Positions 24,983 through 34,314 of a DNA stretch of 64,000 nt are shown here, piece after piece. The notes beneath the pieces are model-generated. The model searched no databases and was not told where the DNA came from. It worked only from the letters and a program-made list of their open reading frames with translations. How positions within the stretch are numbered: the stretch's first letter is position 1; every line of letters starts with the position of its first letter. Origin of the DNA: Sellimonas catena (GTDB lineage Bacteria > Bacillota > Clostridia > Lachnospirales > Lachnospiraceae). The position numbers and the translations under genes were made by a program. The stretch is from the NCBI RefSeq assembly GCF_045063725.1, contig NZ_CP173695.1, one strand, 5' to 3'.

Positions 24983-27441
24983 GATTCCTTCTCCCCGGAA
25001 TGCAGGACTTTCTGCGCAAAATGGACGGACTGCATGGCGTCTTTCCCGTAAAAATCCGCTCCGATCATGTCTGCATACTCCTGATTGAGCACCGCTCCGC
25101 CCACCATAACCTGGCAGTCCGGCTTTTCTTTTCGGAGCAGCCGGATGGTTTCCTCCATATTGACCACGGTTGTTGTCATCAACGCGCTTAATCCCACGAG
25201 GCGGATGTCCTCTTTGACCGCTGTTTCCACGATCCGCTCCGGATCTACATCTTTTCCCAGGTCAATCACGTCAAATCCGTAATTTTCCAGCAGCACTTTG
25301 ACGATATTTTTCCCAATATCGTGGATGTCGCCCTTGACCGTGGCAAGAATGATTTTTCCGTTTTTCTCCTGCACAATGCCGCTTTGTTCCATCGTATCCT
25401 TGAGTACCGCAAAGGCCTCTTTCGCCGCATCCGCACTCATCAACAGCTGCGGAAGGAACAGCGTTCCCTGCTCAAACCGTTTTCCCACCGTGTCAAGGGC
25501 CGGAATCAGATGCTGATTGATAATGGAAAGAGGCTCCTCCGTCTCTGCAAGGGCTTTTGCCAGACGGCCTGCTTCCTCTTTCAGCCCCCGCTCAATGGTG
25601 TAACGCAGATCCATCTCCCCGGTTTTCCGGTCGTTTCCAGTTCCGGAAGCACCGCCGGCACTGTCTGTCTTCCCGGATGCCGGACTGCCTGTCCGGGCCG
25701 GTCCGGCCGGTTTATAATCTGCATACGCCGCAATATACGCCTCACAGTTTTTATCAAAGTTCATCAACGCCAGATAGGAACGGTAGGCCTTCATCATCTC
25801 TTCGGATCCCGGATTGATGATGCCCGCGGTCAGGCCTTTCTGCATGGCAAGGGCATAAAAGACGGAGTTTACTGCCGGGCGGTACGGAAGCCCGAAGGAA
25901 ATATTGGACACGCCAAGCACCGTGCGGACATGGTATTTCTTCCGTACCATCTCCAGTGCCTGAAGCACCGTGATGGCTCCTTCCGGCTCGGAACTGATAG
26001 TCATGGTCAGCACATCAATGACAATGTCTTTCGGCCTGATTCCGTACTTTGCAGCCTCCCGGATAATCTTTCCGGCTACTTCCACACGTCCTTCGGCGGT
26101 CTTTGGAATTCCGTTTTCATCCAGTGCAAGGCCGATCACCACACCGCCGTATTTTTTCACAAGCGGGAAGACCATGTCCATGGATTCCTGTTTTCCGCTG
26201 ACGGAATTGACCATCGGCTTTCCATTATAAATCCGCATGGCACGCTCCATGGCTCTTTGATCCACCGTATCAATCTGCAGAGGCAGGCTCGTAATGCCCT
26301 GAAGCTCCTTTACAACTTCCTCCATCATGGCCGGCTCATCAATATCCGGCAGGCCCACATTGACATCCAGAATATGGGCTCCCTGCTCCTGCTGGCGGAT
26401 GCCTTCCTTTAAAATATAATCAATATCATGCTCTTTTAACGCCTGTTTGAAGCGTTTCTTTCCGGTCGGATTGATCCGCTCTCCAATAATCACCGGGCAG
26501 TCGCCAAGTACCACAGCCTGTCCGTAGGAGGAAACAATCGTCTCCGTTTTTTCCGTTGGAACCTGGATCTGCATACCCCTGCATGCCTTTGTCATGGCCC
26601 GGATATGAGCCGGGGTCGTACCACAGCATCCACCAATGATGCAGGCTCCGGTCTCCACAAGCTGCTTCATCCATCCCGCAAAAATCTCCGGCGTCACATC
26701 GTAGCATGTCTTTCCGTCTCTCTGCTTTGGAAGACCCGCATTCGGCTTTACAATCACCGGAACACTGGCATGTCGGCAGATCTCCTTTAAAATCGGAAGC
26801 ATCTGCTCCGGTCCCAGTCCGCAGTTGATTCCAAGAGCATCCACGCCGAGTCCTTCCAGCATGGCCACTGTCCCCGTCACATCGCCCCCGGTCAGCAGTT
26901 TTCCTCTTTCATCAAAAATCAATGTCGCAAACACCGGAATACCGGTCTGCTCTTTTGCCGCAAGAACTGCAGCCTTGACTTCGTACGTATCGCTCATGGT
27001 TTCGATGTGAATCAGATCCGCCCCTGCCTCAGCTCCATAACGGGCCGCCTGAGCAAAGGCTTCGTAAGCCTCGTCAAAGGACAAATCTCCCATTGGCTCA
27101 AGCAGCTTTCCCGTCGGCCCGATATCCAGCGCCGCGTAATGTCTGCCGTCATCCTTTCCGGCCAAAGCTCTGGCGGTCTTGACATTGTCTACCGCAGCAA
27201 AGATAATCTCCCGCAGAGAACAGTCCTCGTCATGAAATTTCAGCGCATTGGCCCCAAAAGTATTGGACAGCACTATGTCGCTCCCGGCCTCATAATACTG
27301 TCTGTGGATCTCAATAATCTCTTCCTTTCTCTTCAGATTCCATGTCTCCGGAAGCTCTCCGGGCTTTAAACCTCTCTCCTGCAAAAGTGTCCCCATTCCA
27401 CCGTCTAAAAACAGGAGCTCTTTTCCAAGCCGCTCTCTCAT
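24979..27441 (-). CDS. metH: Cobalamin-dependent methionine synthase, three-module form
   Basis: This 820-residue protein methylates homocysteine with methyltetrahydrofolate through methylcobalamin. The homocysteine-binding barrel fills about residues 1-300 with zinc ligands in GINCG and GGCCGTTPAH. The pterin-binding barrel is at about 320-570. The B12-binding part at about 600-820 has DIHDIGKN with the axial histidine. An Ala/Gly/Ser-rich linker lies near residues 580-600. Full-length MetH is about 1200 residues; the reactivation domain is absent here and is probably supplied by the upstream neighbour. metF and that neighbour precede it with short gaps, so one operon is likely. Confidence 0.93.
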   Translation of the reverse strand: MRERLGKELLFLDGGMGTLLQERGLKPGELPETWNLKRKEEIIEIHRQYYEAGSDIVLSNTFGANALKFHDEDCSLREIIFAAVDNVKTARALAGKDDGRHYAALDIGPTGKLLEPMGDLSFDEAYEAFAQAARYGAEAGADLIHIETMSDTYEVKAAVLAAKEQTGIPVFATLIFDERGKLLTGGDVTGTVAMLEGLGVDALGINCGLGPEQMLPILKEICRHASVPVIVKPNAGLPKQRDGKTCYDVTPEIFAGWMKQLVETGACIIGGCCGTTPAHIRAMTKACRGMQIQVPTEKTETIVSSYGQAVVLGDCPVIIGERINPTGKKRFKQALKEHDIDYILKEGIRQQEQGAHILDVNVGLPDIDEPAMMEEVVKELQGITSLPLQIDTVDQRAMERAMRIYNGKPMVNSVSGKQESMDMVFPLVKKYGGVVIGLALDENGIPKTAEGRVEVAGKIIREAAKYGIRPKDIVIDVLTMTISSEPEGAITVLQALEMVRKKYHVRTVLGVSNISFGLPYRPAVNSVFYALAMQKGLTAGIINPGSEEMMKAYRSYLALMNFDKNCEAYIAAYADYKPAGPARTGSPASGKTDSAGGASGTGNDRKTGEMDLRYTIERGLKEEAGRLAKALAETEEPLSIINQHLIPALDTVGKRFEQGTLFLPQLLMSADAAKEAFAVLKDTMEQSGIVQEKNGKIILATVKGDIHDIGKNIVKVLLENYGFDVIDLGKDVDPERIVETAVKEDIRLVGLSALMTTTVVNMEETIRLLRKEKPDCQVMVGGAVLNQEYADMIGADFYGKDAMQSVHFAQKVLHSGEKES

Positions 27442-27457
27442 ATCTGGTCACTCCTTC

Positions 27458-28105
27458 TTACTTGCTGTCTCTTCTGTATGCGCAGTCTGTCTTTTCACAG
27501 ACCTCGCACCCCTGCCTGTGACAGGGCGTCTGCTCCGTACTGATTCCGATCAGTGCTGTCACCGATTTGGTGGGCGTCAGCATGAAACTTTTTGTCATCG
27601 TAAGACCGATGGTCTTGTCCGCCTGCAGGATCTTCAAAAGCATCTCCTGATGGCAGATATCAAAATCTCCATATCCAGGGCTGAATCTTGGACGGAGGTA
27701 TTTTCCTTCTTCTGCCATTTCCTGCGCGATCCGATCCTGACAGCTGTCACAGTACTCCTCCAGAAGCGCTGCTGCACAGGCCTGCAGGACAACTGCTTTT
27801 GCCATCTCCGTCACAGAAGCCCTGCGGATCATCTGGTCAGCTTCCGGCCCAAGAGTCGCCGCAAACACTGCTGCCTGTCTGCAGCCTTTCATGTTTTTAG
27901 AAAGGCTTCTGCTTTTGATTTCCCAATCTCCGATTTTCAAGGTCTCCCCCTCCTGAGATAATTCAAAAATGCGATAGATGAATCGCTCTCTTACCCCGGA
28001 AGAAAGCTCCTCCATGGAGCTTTCCACCAAAGCAAGTGTCTGTTCATCTATCGCATGTCTTCCATATCCCAGATAACGGACAGCCTCCCTTATCTTTCTA
28101 TTCAT
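27458..28105 (-). CDS. Methionine synthase reactivation-domain-like protein
   Basis: The 215-residue protein resembles the C-terminal MetH activation domain as a free-standing protein. The segment RPRFSPGYGDFDICHQ near residue 138 corresponds to the family's AdoMet/B12-interacting RxxxGYxxxxD motif. The preceding helix-rich region and SFMLTPTKSVTALIG also fit. The C terminus has an extra cysteine-rich tail, CHRQGCEVCEKTDC, absent from standard MetH. It lies between metF (overlap 8 bp) and the short metH. A role in reducing and remethylating oxidised cobalamin is inferred. The cysteine tail could bind a metal or an iron-sulfur cluster. Confidence 0.82.
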   Translation of the reverse strand: MNRKIREAVRYLGYGRHAIDEQTLALVESSMEELSSGVRERFIYRIFELSQEGETLKIGDWEIKSRSLSKNMKGCRQAAVFAATLGPEADQMIRRASVTEMAKAVVLQACAAALLEEYCDSCQDRIAQEMAEEGKYLRPRFSPGYGDFDICHQEMLLKILQADKTIGLTMTKSFMLTPTKSVTALIGISTEQTPCHRQGCEVCEKTDCAYRRDSK

Positions 28106-28967
28106 CTACAATCTCCGATAGATTCTCCATGATCGCCCTTGCAACCTCCGGCTTGTTCATGGAATAAATGTGGATATTATTGATTCCGTTTGCAATCAGA
28201 TCGATCACCTGATCCGTCGCGTATGCAACGCCTGCCTGACGCATTGCTTTCGGGTTGTCCCCGAACCGGTCTACCAATGCTTTGAACCGCTCCGGCAGAT
28301 AAGTTCCGGACAGTGAACAGATCCTCTTGATCTGGCTTTTGTTTGTGACCGGCATGATGCCCGGAAGCACCGGAACCGTGATCCCTGCCTCCCGGATCTT
28401 ATACAGAAAATTGTATAAAATATGATTGTCAAAAAACATCTGGGTCGTCAGGAAATCAAGCCCGCAGTCCACCTTTTCTTTCAGGTGCCGGATATCCTCC
28501 TTCTGTGTTTCACTCTCCACATGTCCTTCCGGATAGCAGGCTCCGCCAAGACAGAAATCTCCACTTTCTTTTAAAAGTTCGATCAGTCCGATGGCATGCT
28601 GAAACTTGTCCTCCGCCGGATACTCCATTCCCTCCGGAATGTCGCCCCGAAGAGCCAGCACATTTTCAATACCTTCTTCTTTTAATTTTTTGATCACTTC
28701 CCGCACTTCTGCTTTCGTAGAAGAAACGCAGGTCAGGTGAGCAAGGCTTGGCACCTTCAGATCATTCTGAATATGGGATGCGATACCCACCGTATTCTTG
28801 CTTGTGCCGCCGCCTGCACCGTAAGTAACACTGATGAAGGAAGGTCTGACAGTGGCGATCTCATCCACCGCTTTCAGGACGCTCTCATATTTGTCATCCG
28901 TCTTCGGTGGAAACACCTCAAAGGAAATATGTACTTTTCCTGATTGTAATTTTTCTCTTATTTTCAT
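28098..28967 (-). CDS. metF: 5,10-methylenetetrahydrofolate reductase
   Basis: A 289-residue TIM-barrel flavoenzyme that makes methyl-THF for MetH. The FEVFPPK motif near residues 16-22, SVTYGAGGG near residue 47 and LALRGDIP near residue 105 are diagnostic. TTQMFFDNHILYNF is near 175. It is first in the metF - activation protein - metH cluster. No promoter or riboswitch was found in the 30 bp between it and the glgA stop, so transcription may start inside or upstream of glgA. Confidence 0.96.
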   Translation of the reverse strand: MKIREKLQSGKVHISFEVFPPKTDDKYESVLKAVDEIATVRPSFISVTYGAGGGTSKNTVGIASHIQNDLKVPSLAHLTCVSSTKAEVREVIKKLKEEGIENVLALRGDIPEGMEYPAEDKFQHAIGLIELLKESGDFCLGGACYPEGHVESETQKEDIRHLKEKVDCGLDFLTTQMFFDNHILYNFLYKIREAGITVPVLPGIMPVTNKSQIKRICSLSGTYLPERFKALVDRFGDNPKAMRQAGVAYATDQVIDLIANGINNIHIYSMNKPEVARAIMENLSEIVDE

Positions 28968-28999
28968 GTTGTACTCCTAAGCTGTCTATGTTTTATTCT

Positions 29000-30436
29000 T
29001 TACAGGCTCTCATAAAGCTCTTCGTACTGCCTTGCGGAATTCTTCCAGGAGAAGTCTTTCTTCATGCCCTGCTCTACGATCTTGTTCCAGTCACGGCGTT
29101 TGTCATAATAAATCTTCTCCGCGTACCGGATGGTTGCAAGCATCTCATGGGCATTGTAGTTTGCAAAGCTGAAACCGGTCCCTGTCTTTTCAAATTCATT
29201 GTACGGCTCTACCGTATCTTTCAATCCTCCGGTCTCTCTGACAATCGGTACGGTACCGTAGCGCAGACTCATCAGCTGGCTCAGTCCGCACGGCTCGAAG
29301 AGAGACGGCATCAAAAAGGCATCACAGGATGCATAAATCTTATGGGAAATCGGCTCAGAATAATAAATATTTGCCGATACTTTACCCTGATATTTCCATG
29401 CAAAGTGGCGGAACATATTTTCGTAACGCTCTTCTCCTGTTCCAAGAGCCACGATCTGAACCGCATCCTGACAGAGCTCATCCATCACATACGCAATCAG
29501 ATCAAATCCCTTCTGGTCAGTCAGACGGGATACGATACCGATCATCATGGTTTTCTTATCCTGATTCAGTCCAAGTGCCTCCTGAAGCGCAAGTTTATTC
29601 TTTACCTTTTCCTTGCGGAAATTCGTTACATCGTAGTGGTGCTCGATCATCGGGTCCGTCGCCGGATTCCACTCATTATAATCAAGACCATTTACGATAC
29701 CGGACAGACAGTTGGATCTTGCATTCATCAGACCGTCCAGGCGCTCTCCGTAGAACGGCTGCTTGATCTCTTCTGCATAGGAATTGCTGACGGTCGTCAC
29801 CTTGTCCGCATAAACGATACCGCCCTTTAACAGGTTGGCATCTTTGTATGCTTCCAGCTTGTCCGGCGCGAAATAATATGCCGGAAGTCCTGTGATGTCC
29901 TTCACTGTCTTCGTATCCCAGATTCCCTGGAACTTGAGGTTGTGAATCGTCATCACCGTCTTGATGCCGCGGAAGAATTCGTTGCCGTACCGGAAATTGT
30001 CCAGATAAACCGGCACAAGTCCTGTCTGCCAGTCGTGGCAGTGAATGATATCCGGGCGGAAATCAATCAGCGGAAGGGCGCTTAATGCTGCCTTTGAGAA
30101 GAACGCAAACTTCTCAATATCCCATTTCGTATCGCCGTACGGAGTAAATCCGTTGAAATAGTATTCATTATCGATGAAATAGAAGGTAATGCCCTCATGA
30201 ACAAGCTCCAGAATTCCGACATACTGCTCTCTCCAGTTTAAGTCCATATAAAAATGTATTTTATATGTCAGTTTTTCTTTCCACTCTTCTTTCATACACA
30301 TGTATTTCGGAAGCATTACTCTGACATCGTACTCTTCTTTGTCAAAATATTTTGGTAAGGAACCTACAACGTCTGCCAGTCCTCCTGTTTTGATAAATGG
30401 AACCGACTCAGATGCTACAAATAATATTTTCTTCAT
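29000..30436 (-). CDS. glgA: Glycogen synthase (ADP-glucose type)
   Basis: The 478-residue GT5 glycosyltransferase elongates alpha-1,4-glucan from ADP-glucose. The N-terminal KTGGLADV motif (residues 15-22) binds the donor, and the C-terminal half holds the GTG loop (VALGTGEERYE) and the FEPCGLSQL motif. The ATG at 30436 follows AGGAGGAAG. No other glycogen genes (glgB, C, D, P) are next to it. A separate promoter lies upstream, so it stands alone. Confidence 0.96.
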   Translation of the reverse strand: MKKILFVASESVPFIKTGGLADVVGSLPKYFDKEEYDVRVMLPKYMCMKEEWKEKLTYKIHFYMDLNWREQYVGILELVHEGITFYFIDNEYYFNGFTPYGDTKWDIEKFAFFSKAALSALPLIDFRPDIIHCHDWQTGLVPVYLDNFRYGNEFFRGIKTVMTIHNLKFQGIWDTKTVKDITGLPAYYFAPDKLEAYKDANLLKGGIVYADKVTTVSNSYAEEIKQPFYGERLDGLMNARSNCLSGIVNGLDYNEWNPATDPMIEHHYDVTNFRKEKVKNKLALQEALGLNQDKKTMMIGIVSRLTDQKGFDLIAYVMDELCQDAVQIVALGTGEERYENMFRHFAWKYQGKVSANIYYSEPISHKIYASCDAFLMPSLFEPCGLSQLMSLRYGTVPIVRETGGLKDTVEPYNEFEKTGTGFSFANYNAHEMLATIRYAEKIYYDKRRDWNKIVEQGMKKDFSWKNSARQYEELYESL

Positions 30437-30473
30437 AAGTCTTCCTCCTGAATAAAACATAAACTATGGACTT

Positions 30474-30501
30474 ATTATACCGCATTTTCCGGCATTTGCA
30501 A
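30474..30501 (-). promoter_or_regulatory. Promoter of glgA
   Basis: Minus-strand TTGCAA (30496-30501), a 16-bp spacer and TATAAT (30474-30479), directly after the spo0A stop codon. Confidence 0.75.
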
Positions 30502-30506
30502 AGAAT

Positions 30507-31295
30507 TTATCGATGTTTGTATTCTAATCGGATCGTATCCGCTACCAGGGCGATAAACTCCGAATTGGTCGGTTTCCCTTTCCCGTTGCTTACTGTATAG
30601 CCAAACAGATCATCCAGAACATCAAGCTTTCCCCTGCTCCATGCCACTTCAATGGCGTGGCGGATGGCCCGCTCCACTCTGCTTGCCGTTGTCTGGTGCT
30701 TTTTAGCTACCGTCGGATAGAGGATTTTCGTAATGGCATTCAGAACATCCATATCTTCCACCGCCATGATAATCGCATCTCTCAGATAGTGATATCCTTT
30801 GATATGTGCCGGAATCCCGATCTCATGGATCATATCAGTCACCCTCGTCTCCAGAGGCTTTGCGTCTTCTTCTCTCTTTCGTACCTCCATCGCCTGCATA
30901 GGGGCTTCCATATGTCTTTTGCATCTTGTGCTTTTGATTTTCTCAATCAGTACTTCGTTCCGAAATGGCTTCATAATGTAGTAGGCCGCACCTTTGCGGA
31001 ATGCATCTTCTGTAATCTTCTCCTGTCCAACCGCTGTAACAATGATAAAATCCGGCCGTTTCTGGATTGTCCTGTCTTTATTGACCATGTCCATCACACT
31101 TAACCCGTCGACTTTCGGCATGATCAGATCCAGCAATACGACATCAGGTTCTTTTGTTTTTATAATCTGATAGACGTCTTCCCCATTGTTCGCCTTGCCG
31201 ACGAGGGAAAGATCTTTGTCCGATGTGATAATATTTCCCAAAAGTTCCAGCATTCGTTCATTGTCGTCTGCGATCGCTACATTTACTTGATCCAT
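30507..31295 (-). CDS. spo0A: Sporulation master regulator Spo0A
   Basis: The 262-residue response regulator combines a receiver domain and the Spo0A DNA-binding domain. The phosphorylated Asp lies in VVLLDLIMPKVDG near residue 55. The effector domain carries HEIGIPAHIKGYHYLRDAI near residue 152 and the recognition helix region TTASRVERAIRHAIEVAW near 205. The ATG at 31295 follows AAAGGA and gives the standard length; 47 extra in-frame upstream codons would run through the promoter. It activates entry into sporulation. It follows spoIVB as in bacilli and clostridia and is preceded by a SigA-type promoter and a 0A box. Confidence 0.98.
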   Translation of the reverse strand: MDQVNVAIADDNERMLELLGNIITSDKDLSLVGKANNGEDVYQIIKTKEPDVVLLDLIMPKVDGLSVMDMVNKDRTIQKRPDFIIVTAVGQEKITEDAFRKGAAYYIMKPFRNEVLIEKIKSTRCKRHMEAPMQAMEVRKREEDAKPLETRVTDMIHEIGIPAHIKGYHYLRDAIIMAVEDMDVLNAITKILYPTVAKKHQTTASRVERAIRHAIEVAWSRGKLDVLDDLFGYTVSNGKGKPTNSEFIALVADTIRLEYKHR

Positions 31296-31350
31296 TTTCC
31301 TTTCAACCTCCGCTTTCTCCCATTCTTTCCTAAAAAACGCTACGATCACT

Positions 31351-31379
31351 ATTATAAATTTCACATTTTGCCAAATCAA
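31351..31379 (-). promoter_or_regulatory. SigA-type promoter of spo0A
   Basis: Minus-strand TTGATT (31374-31379), a 17-bp spacer and TATAAT (31351-31356), 55 bp before the spo0A start. Confidence 0.8.
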
Positions 31380-31398
31380 GAAATTGCTGTCGTAACAA

Positions 31399-31405
31399 TT
31401 CGACA
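31399..31405 (-). promoter_or_regulatory. 0A box upstream of spo0A
   Basis: A perfect TGTCGAA on the minus strand, 20 bp upstream of the -35 box of the spo0A promoter. A near match (TGTCGTA) lies beside it on the plus strand at 31388-31394. This suggests autoregulation by Spo0A~P. Confidence 0.6.
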
Positions 31406-31425
31406 TCTCCCTGCATTCTTTTTCC

Positions 31426-32487
31426 TTATCTGACATGGTTCAACATATTCCCGATGTAGATCCCGTACCCCCTGGCCGCGTTCTGGACAAAAACATGGGT
31501 TACTGCCCCCACCAGTTTCCCATCCTGAAGAATCGGGCTTCCGCTCATTCCCTGCACAATTCCGCCGGTCAGGCCGAGGAGCTTTTCGTCCGTCACCTCG
31601 ATTACGAATGCCTTATTTGCTTCCCTGGCATTCCAGTCGATTTTTGTAATACGAATCCGGTAGTCTTCCACCTCTCCGCTGACTGCACACCGGATCACGG
31701 CATCTCCGGTGTGAACCTCTTTTTTTGCAGCCGCCGGAACCGGCTCCTGATCCGAAAACAGTGCGTCAATCCGGTCAACGGTTCCGTAAATTCCTTCCTC
31801 GGTATTTTGGTCGATGGATCCAAGGATATTGTAATTATTGTAGACAATCACGCCTTCCATTCCTCCCGGATCCCCCGCCTTTCCTTTCTGGATATCCTGA
31901 ATGCTGGTCGTGTAAAGGCGTCCGTCCCCGATTTCCAGAAGTTCGTTCGTATCCGTATCACGGATTCCATGTCCAAGCGCGCCAAAATGACTCTGACTGT
32001 CCAGAAAGGTAATCGTTCCCAGCCCCTGTTCATTGTCCTTTACCCAGATACCAAGTTTCTTTCCCTCTTCACTGTCAACCAGTTCGGTCTTCACATCCAG
32101 GTATTCTTCCTCCCTGCGCAGATGAAGGACAACTTCACTTGCTTCTTCCCGGGCCACCGCCGCCTGAAGCTCTTTTTTCGTACCAATCTCTTTTTCATCA
32201 ACTCCTACAATGTAATCTCCCGGTTTTACCAGATGTCTGGCAGGCTCCTTTGCGATCCCGTCCGCATCCTCCACAGCCTCTGTCCCAAGAACCATCACAC
32301 CGTCTGTCTCCAGATAAAGCCCCACCGGCATACCTCCGGGAATGACAAGATTTTCGTCAATTTCCGATGTACTGACCTCCTGTTCAAACTGTCCCTGCTT
32401 CCACTCCAGAAAACAATAGCTCCCACCCAGGAGCATAAACGCCACAAGCACGATCAGCACGCCCCTTCGATACCATTTCACCCACAT
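31426..32487 (-). CDS. spoIVB: SpoIVB peptidase (stage IV sporulation signalling protease)
   Basis: The 353-residue protein has one N-terminal membrane span (about residues 8-27), a PDZ domain (about 85-145) and an S55 serine peptidase domain. HFGALGHGI near residue 175 carries the catalytic His and GMSGSPILQ near 320 the catalytic Ser. In sporulation it is secreted from the forespore and triggers SigK activation in the mother cell. The ATG at 32487 follows AGGAGG. A palindromic repeat sits 43 bp upstream, between it and recN. It precedes spo0A, a conserved order. Confidence 0.95.
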   Translation of the reverse strand: MWVKWYRRGVLIVLVAFMLLGGSYCFLEWKQGQFEQEVSTSEIDENLVIPGGMPVGLYLETDGVMVLGTEAVEDADGIAKEPARHLVKPGDYIVGVDEKEIGTKKELQAAVAREEASEVVLHLRREEEYLDVKTELVDSEEGKKLGIWVKDNEQGLGTITFLDSQSHFGALGHGIRDTDTNELLEIGDGRLYTTSIQDIQKGKAGDPGGMEGVIVYNNYNILGSIDQNTEEGIYGTVDRIDALFSDQEPVPAAAKKEVHTGDAVIRCAVSGEVEDYRIRITKIDWNAREANKAFVIEVTDEKLLGLTGGIVQGMSGSPILQDGKLVGAVTHVFVQNAARGYGIYIGNMLNHVR

Positions 32488-32530
32488 AACGCCGCCTCCT
32501 AAAAAACTGAATATTCTGAAAATGATCATT

Positions 32531-32564
32531 GGGGACGGGTTCCTTTGCATCGGAACACGTCCCC
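32531..32564. repeat. REP-like palindrome, copy 5 (divergent left arm)
   Basis: The left arm GGGGACGGGTTCCT differs from the consensus; the right arm CGGAACACGTCCCC is intact. ATT/AAT pair just outside the core. It fills a third of the 103-bp gap between the recN stop (32591) and the spoIVB start (32487), where a spoIVB promoter would be expected. Confidence 0.93.
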
Positions 32565-32590
32565 AATTAGTATTTTCAAAACCATGTATT

Positions 32591-34276
32591 CTATTCTGTT
32601 TTTTTCATGTTTCCGGCAAGCTTTTTCATTTCCCGGGCTGTGGCAAGAACTGCATGCGTGATTTCGGCTCCTCCCAGAATCCTTGCGAGTTCCTGGATTT
32701 CTTCGTCTTCATTCAGAAGCCGGATTCCGGTTGTTGTTTTCTGATCATCGGTCTGTTTTTCGATCAGGTAATGTGCGTCTGCCATGGCTGCGATCTGGGC
32801 CAGGTGGGTGATGCAGAGAACCTGATGGCGTTTTCCGAGGAGTGCCATTTTCTCGGATACTTTCTGTGCGGTTCTGCCGCTGATTCCGGTATCGATTTCG
32901 TCAAAAATCAGTGTCTCAACTTCATCTTTGTCAGCCAGTACAGATTTGACGGCCAGCATGATTCTGGAGAGTTCTCCTCCGGATGCTACCATGCCGAGGG
33001 GCTTTTTCTTTTCTCCCGGATTGAGGGAAATCATGAATTCCGCCTCGTCTTTTCCGTATTCGGTGAAATCGGAAAGAGGCCGGATTTCTGTCTCAAATTC
33101 AACGTTCAGGAAATTCAGGTCGAGAATTCCCTGACGGATTTCTTCGGAAAGTCCTTTTGCATAGGATTTCCGAATCCGGGTCAGCTGATCCGTCCAGATC
33201 TGAAGCTCTTCTCGTGCCTCTTCTTTCTGTTTTCTAAGCTGTTCCAGATATGCGTCATAGTCTGCCAGTACAGCGAGTTTTTTTTCGGTCTCTTCCGCGT
33301 ATGCCAGAATGTCCTCAATGGTTTTTCCGTATTTTGTTTTGAGATGATTGATCGTATTGAGCCGGTTTTCGGTCTCATAAAACTCTTCTTCGGAGAAGCG
33401 GAATTCTTCCTGACAGTCGGAGAGTTCCCGGTTGAAATCATTCAACAGGCTGTCGATCTCCAGCAGTTCTCCGTAAAGCTCTTTAATATGTTCATCATAC
33501 GCCGATGCTTCCGACATGGCGTGGATGGCTCTGCTTAACAGACTGGATGCCGATACATCGGAGAGTTCCCCTGTGCACTGGTAGGCTTCCTGAATGCTGT
33601 CTGTGATTTTCTTTGCATTGAGCATCTTTTTATAGCGCTGTTCCAGTTCCTCATCCTCTCCGGTTACAAGGGATGCTTCCCGGATTTCCGATGCCTCAAA
33701 GGAAAGAAAATCGGCCTCTTTCCTGCGCTCGGTCTCTGCTTTGTCCGCCTCTTCCAACGTCTTTACCGCCTCCCGGTATACACGGTATGCATCCCGGACT
33801 TTTTTCTTTACCGGGTCTGCCTCTTCCTTTGCGTAGGCATCCAGAATTTCCAGATGCTTTTTCTTGTACAGCAGGGACTGGTGCTCATGCTGTCCGTGAA
33901 TATCAATCAGGATCTCCGCTGCTGCTTTCAGCCGCCCGATGGGAACCATCTCTCCGTTGATCCTGCTGATACTCCTTCCGTCCATGAGTTTTCTGCTCAG
34001 AACCACAATCCCGTCCTCCGGTTCAATTTCGAGTGCTACAAGCTTTTCTTTCTGTCTCGGATCCCGGATATAAAAGACCATTTCCACCAGTCCGTAATCC
34101 GCCCCTTCGCGGAGCATGGAGGCGCTGTATTTTCCTCCGAGAGCCAGATGTACTGAACCAAGAAGAAGGGACTTTCCCGCTCCGGTCTCCCCGGTCAGGA
34201 TATTCAGCCCGTCCTTCCATTCGACTTCTGCCTCTTCGATCAGCGCCAGATTTTTTACGTGCAGACTTTGTAACAT
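32591..34276 (-). CDS. recN: DNA repair protein RecN
   Basis: A 561-residue SMC-like ATPase that acts early in double-strand break repair. The N-terminal Walker A is TGETGAGKS near residue 30. The C-terminal half contains GGELSRIMLA, the ABC signature, and the Walker B IFDEIDTGISG near 475. The central region (about 160-365) is predicted coiled coil. The ATG at 34276 follows GGAGGAG; earlier in-frame codons reach into the argR 3' end without a better site. It follows argR, the usual order. Confidence 0.97.
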   Translation of the reverse strand: MLQSLHVKNLALIEEAEVEWKDGLNILTGETGAGKSLLLGSVHLALGGKYSASMLREGADYGLVEMVFYIRDPRQKEKLVALEIEPEDGIVVLSRKLMDGRSISRINGEMVPIGRLKAAAEILIDIHGQHEHQSLLYKKKHLEILDAYAKEEADPVKKKVRDAYRVYREAVKTLEEADKAETERRKEADFLSFEASEIREASLVTGEDEELEQRYKKMLNAKKITDSIQEAYQCTGELSDVSASSLLSRAIHAMSEASAYDEHIKELYGELLEIDSLLNDFNRELSDCQEEFRFSEEEFYETENRLNTINHLKTKYGKTIEDILAYAEETEKKLAVLADYDAYLEQLRKQKEEAREELQIWTDQLTRIRKSYAKGLSEEIRQGILDLNFLNVEFETEIRPLSDFTEYGKDEAEFMISLNPGEKKKPLGMVASGGELSRIMLAVKSVLADKDEVETLIFDEIDTGISGRTAQKVSEKMALLGKRHQVLCITHLAQIAAMADAHYLIEKQTDDQKTTTGIRLLNEDEEIQELARILGGAEITHAVLATAREMKKLAGNMKKTE

Positions 34277-34314
34277 GTCTCCTCCATTTTCTATGCACAT
34301 CCGTCCGGCTGCAG

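Noticed and set aside
28968..29000. A cobalamin or SAM riboswitch before metF
   Set aside because: Only about 30 bp separate metF from glgA, too little for either, and no conserved box was seen.
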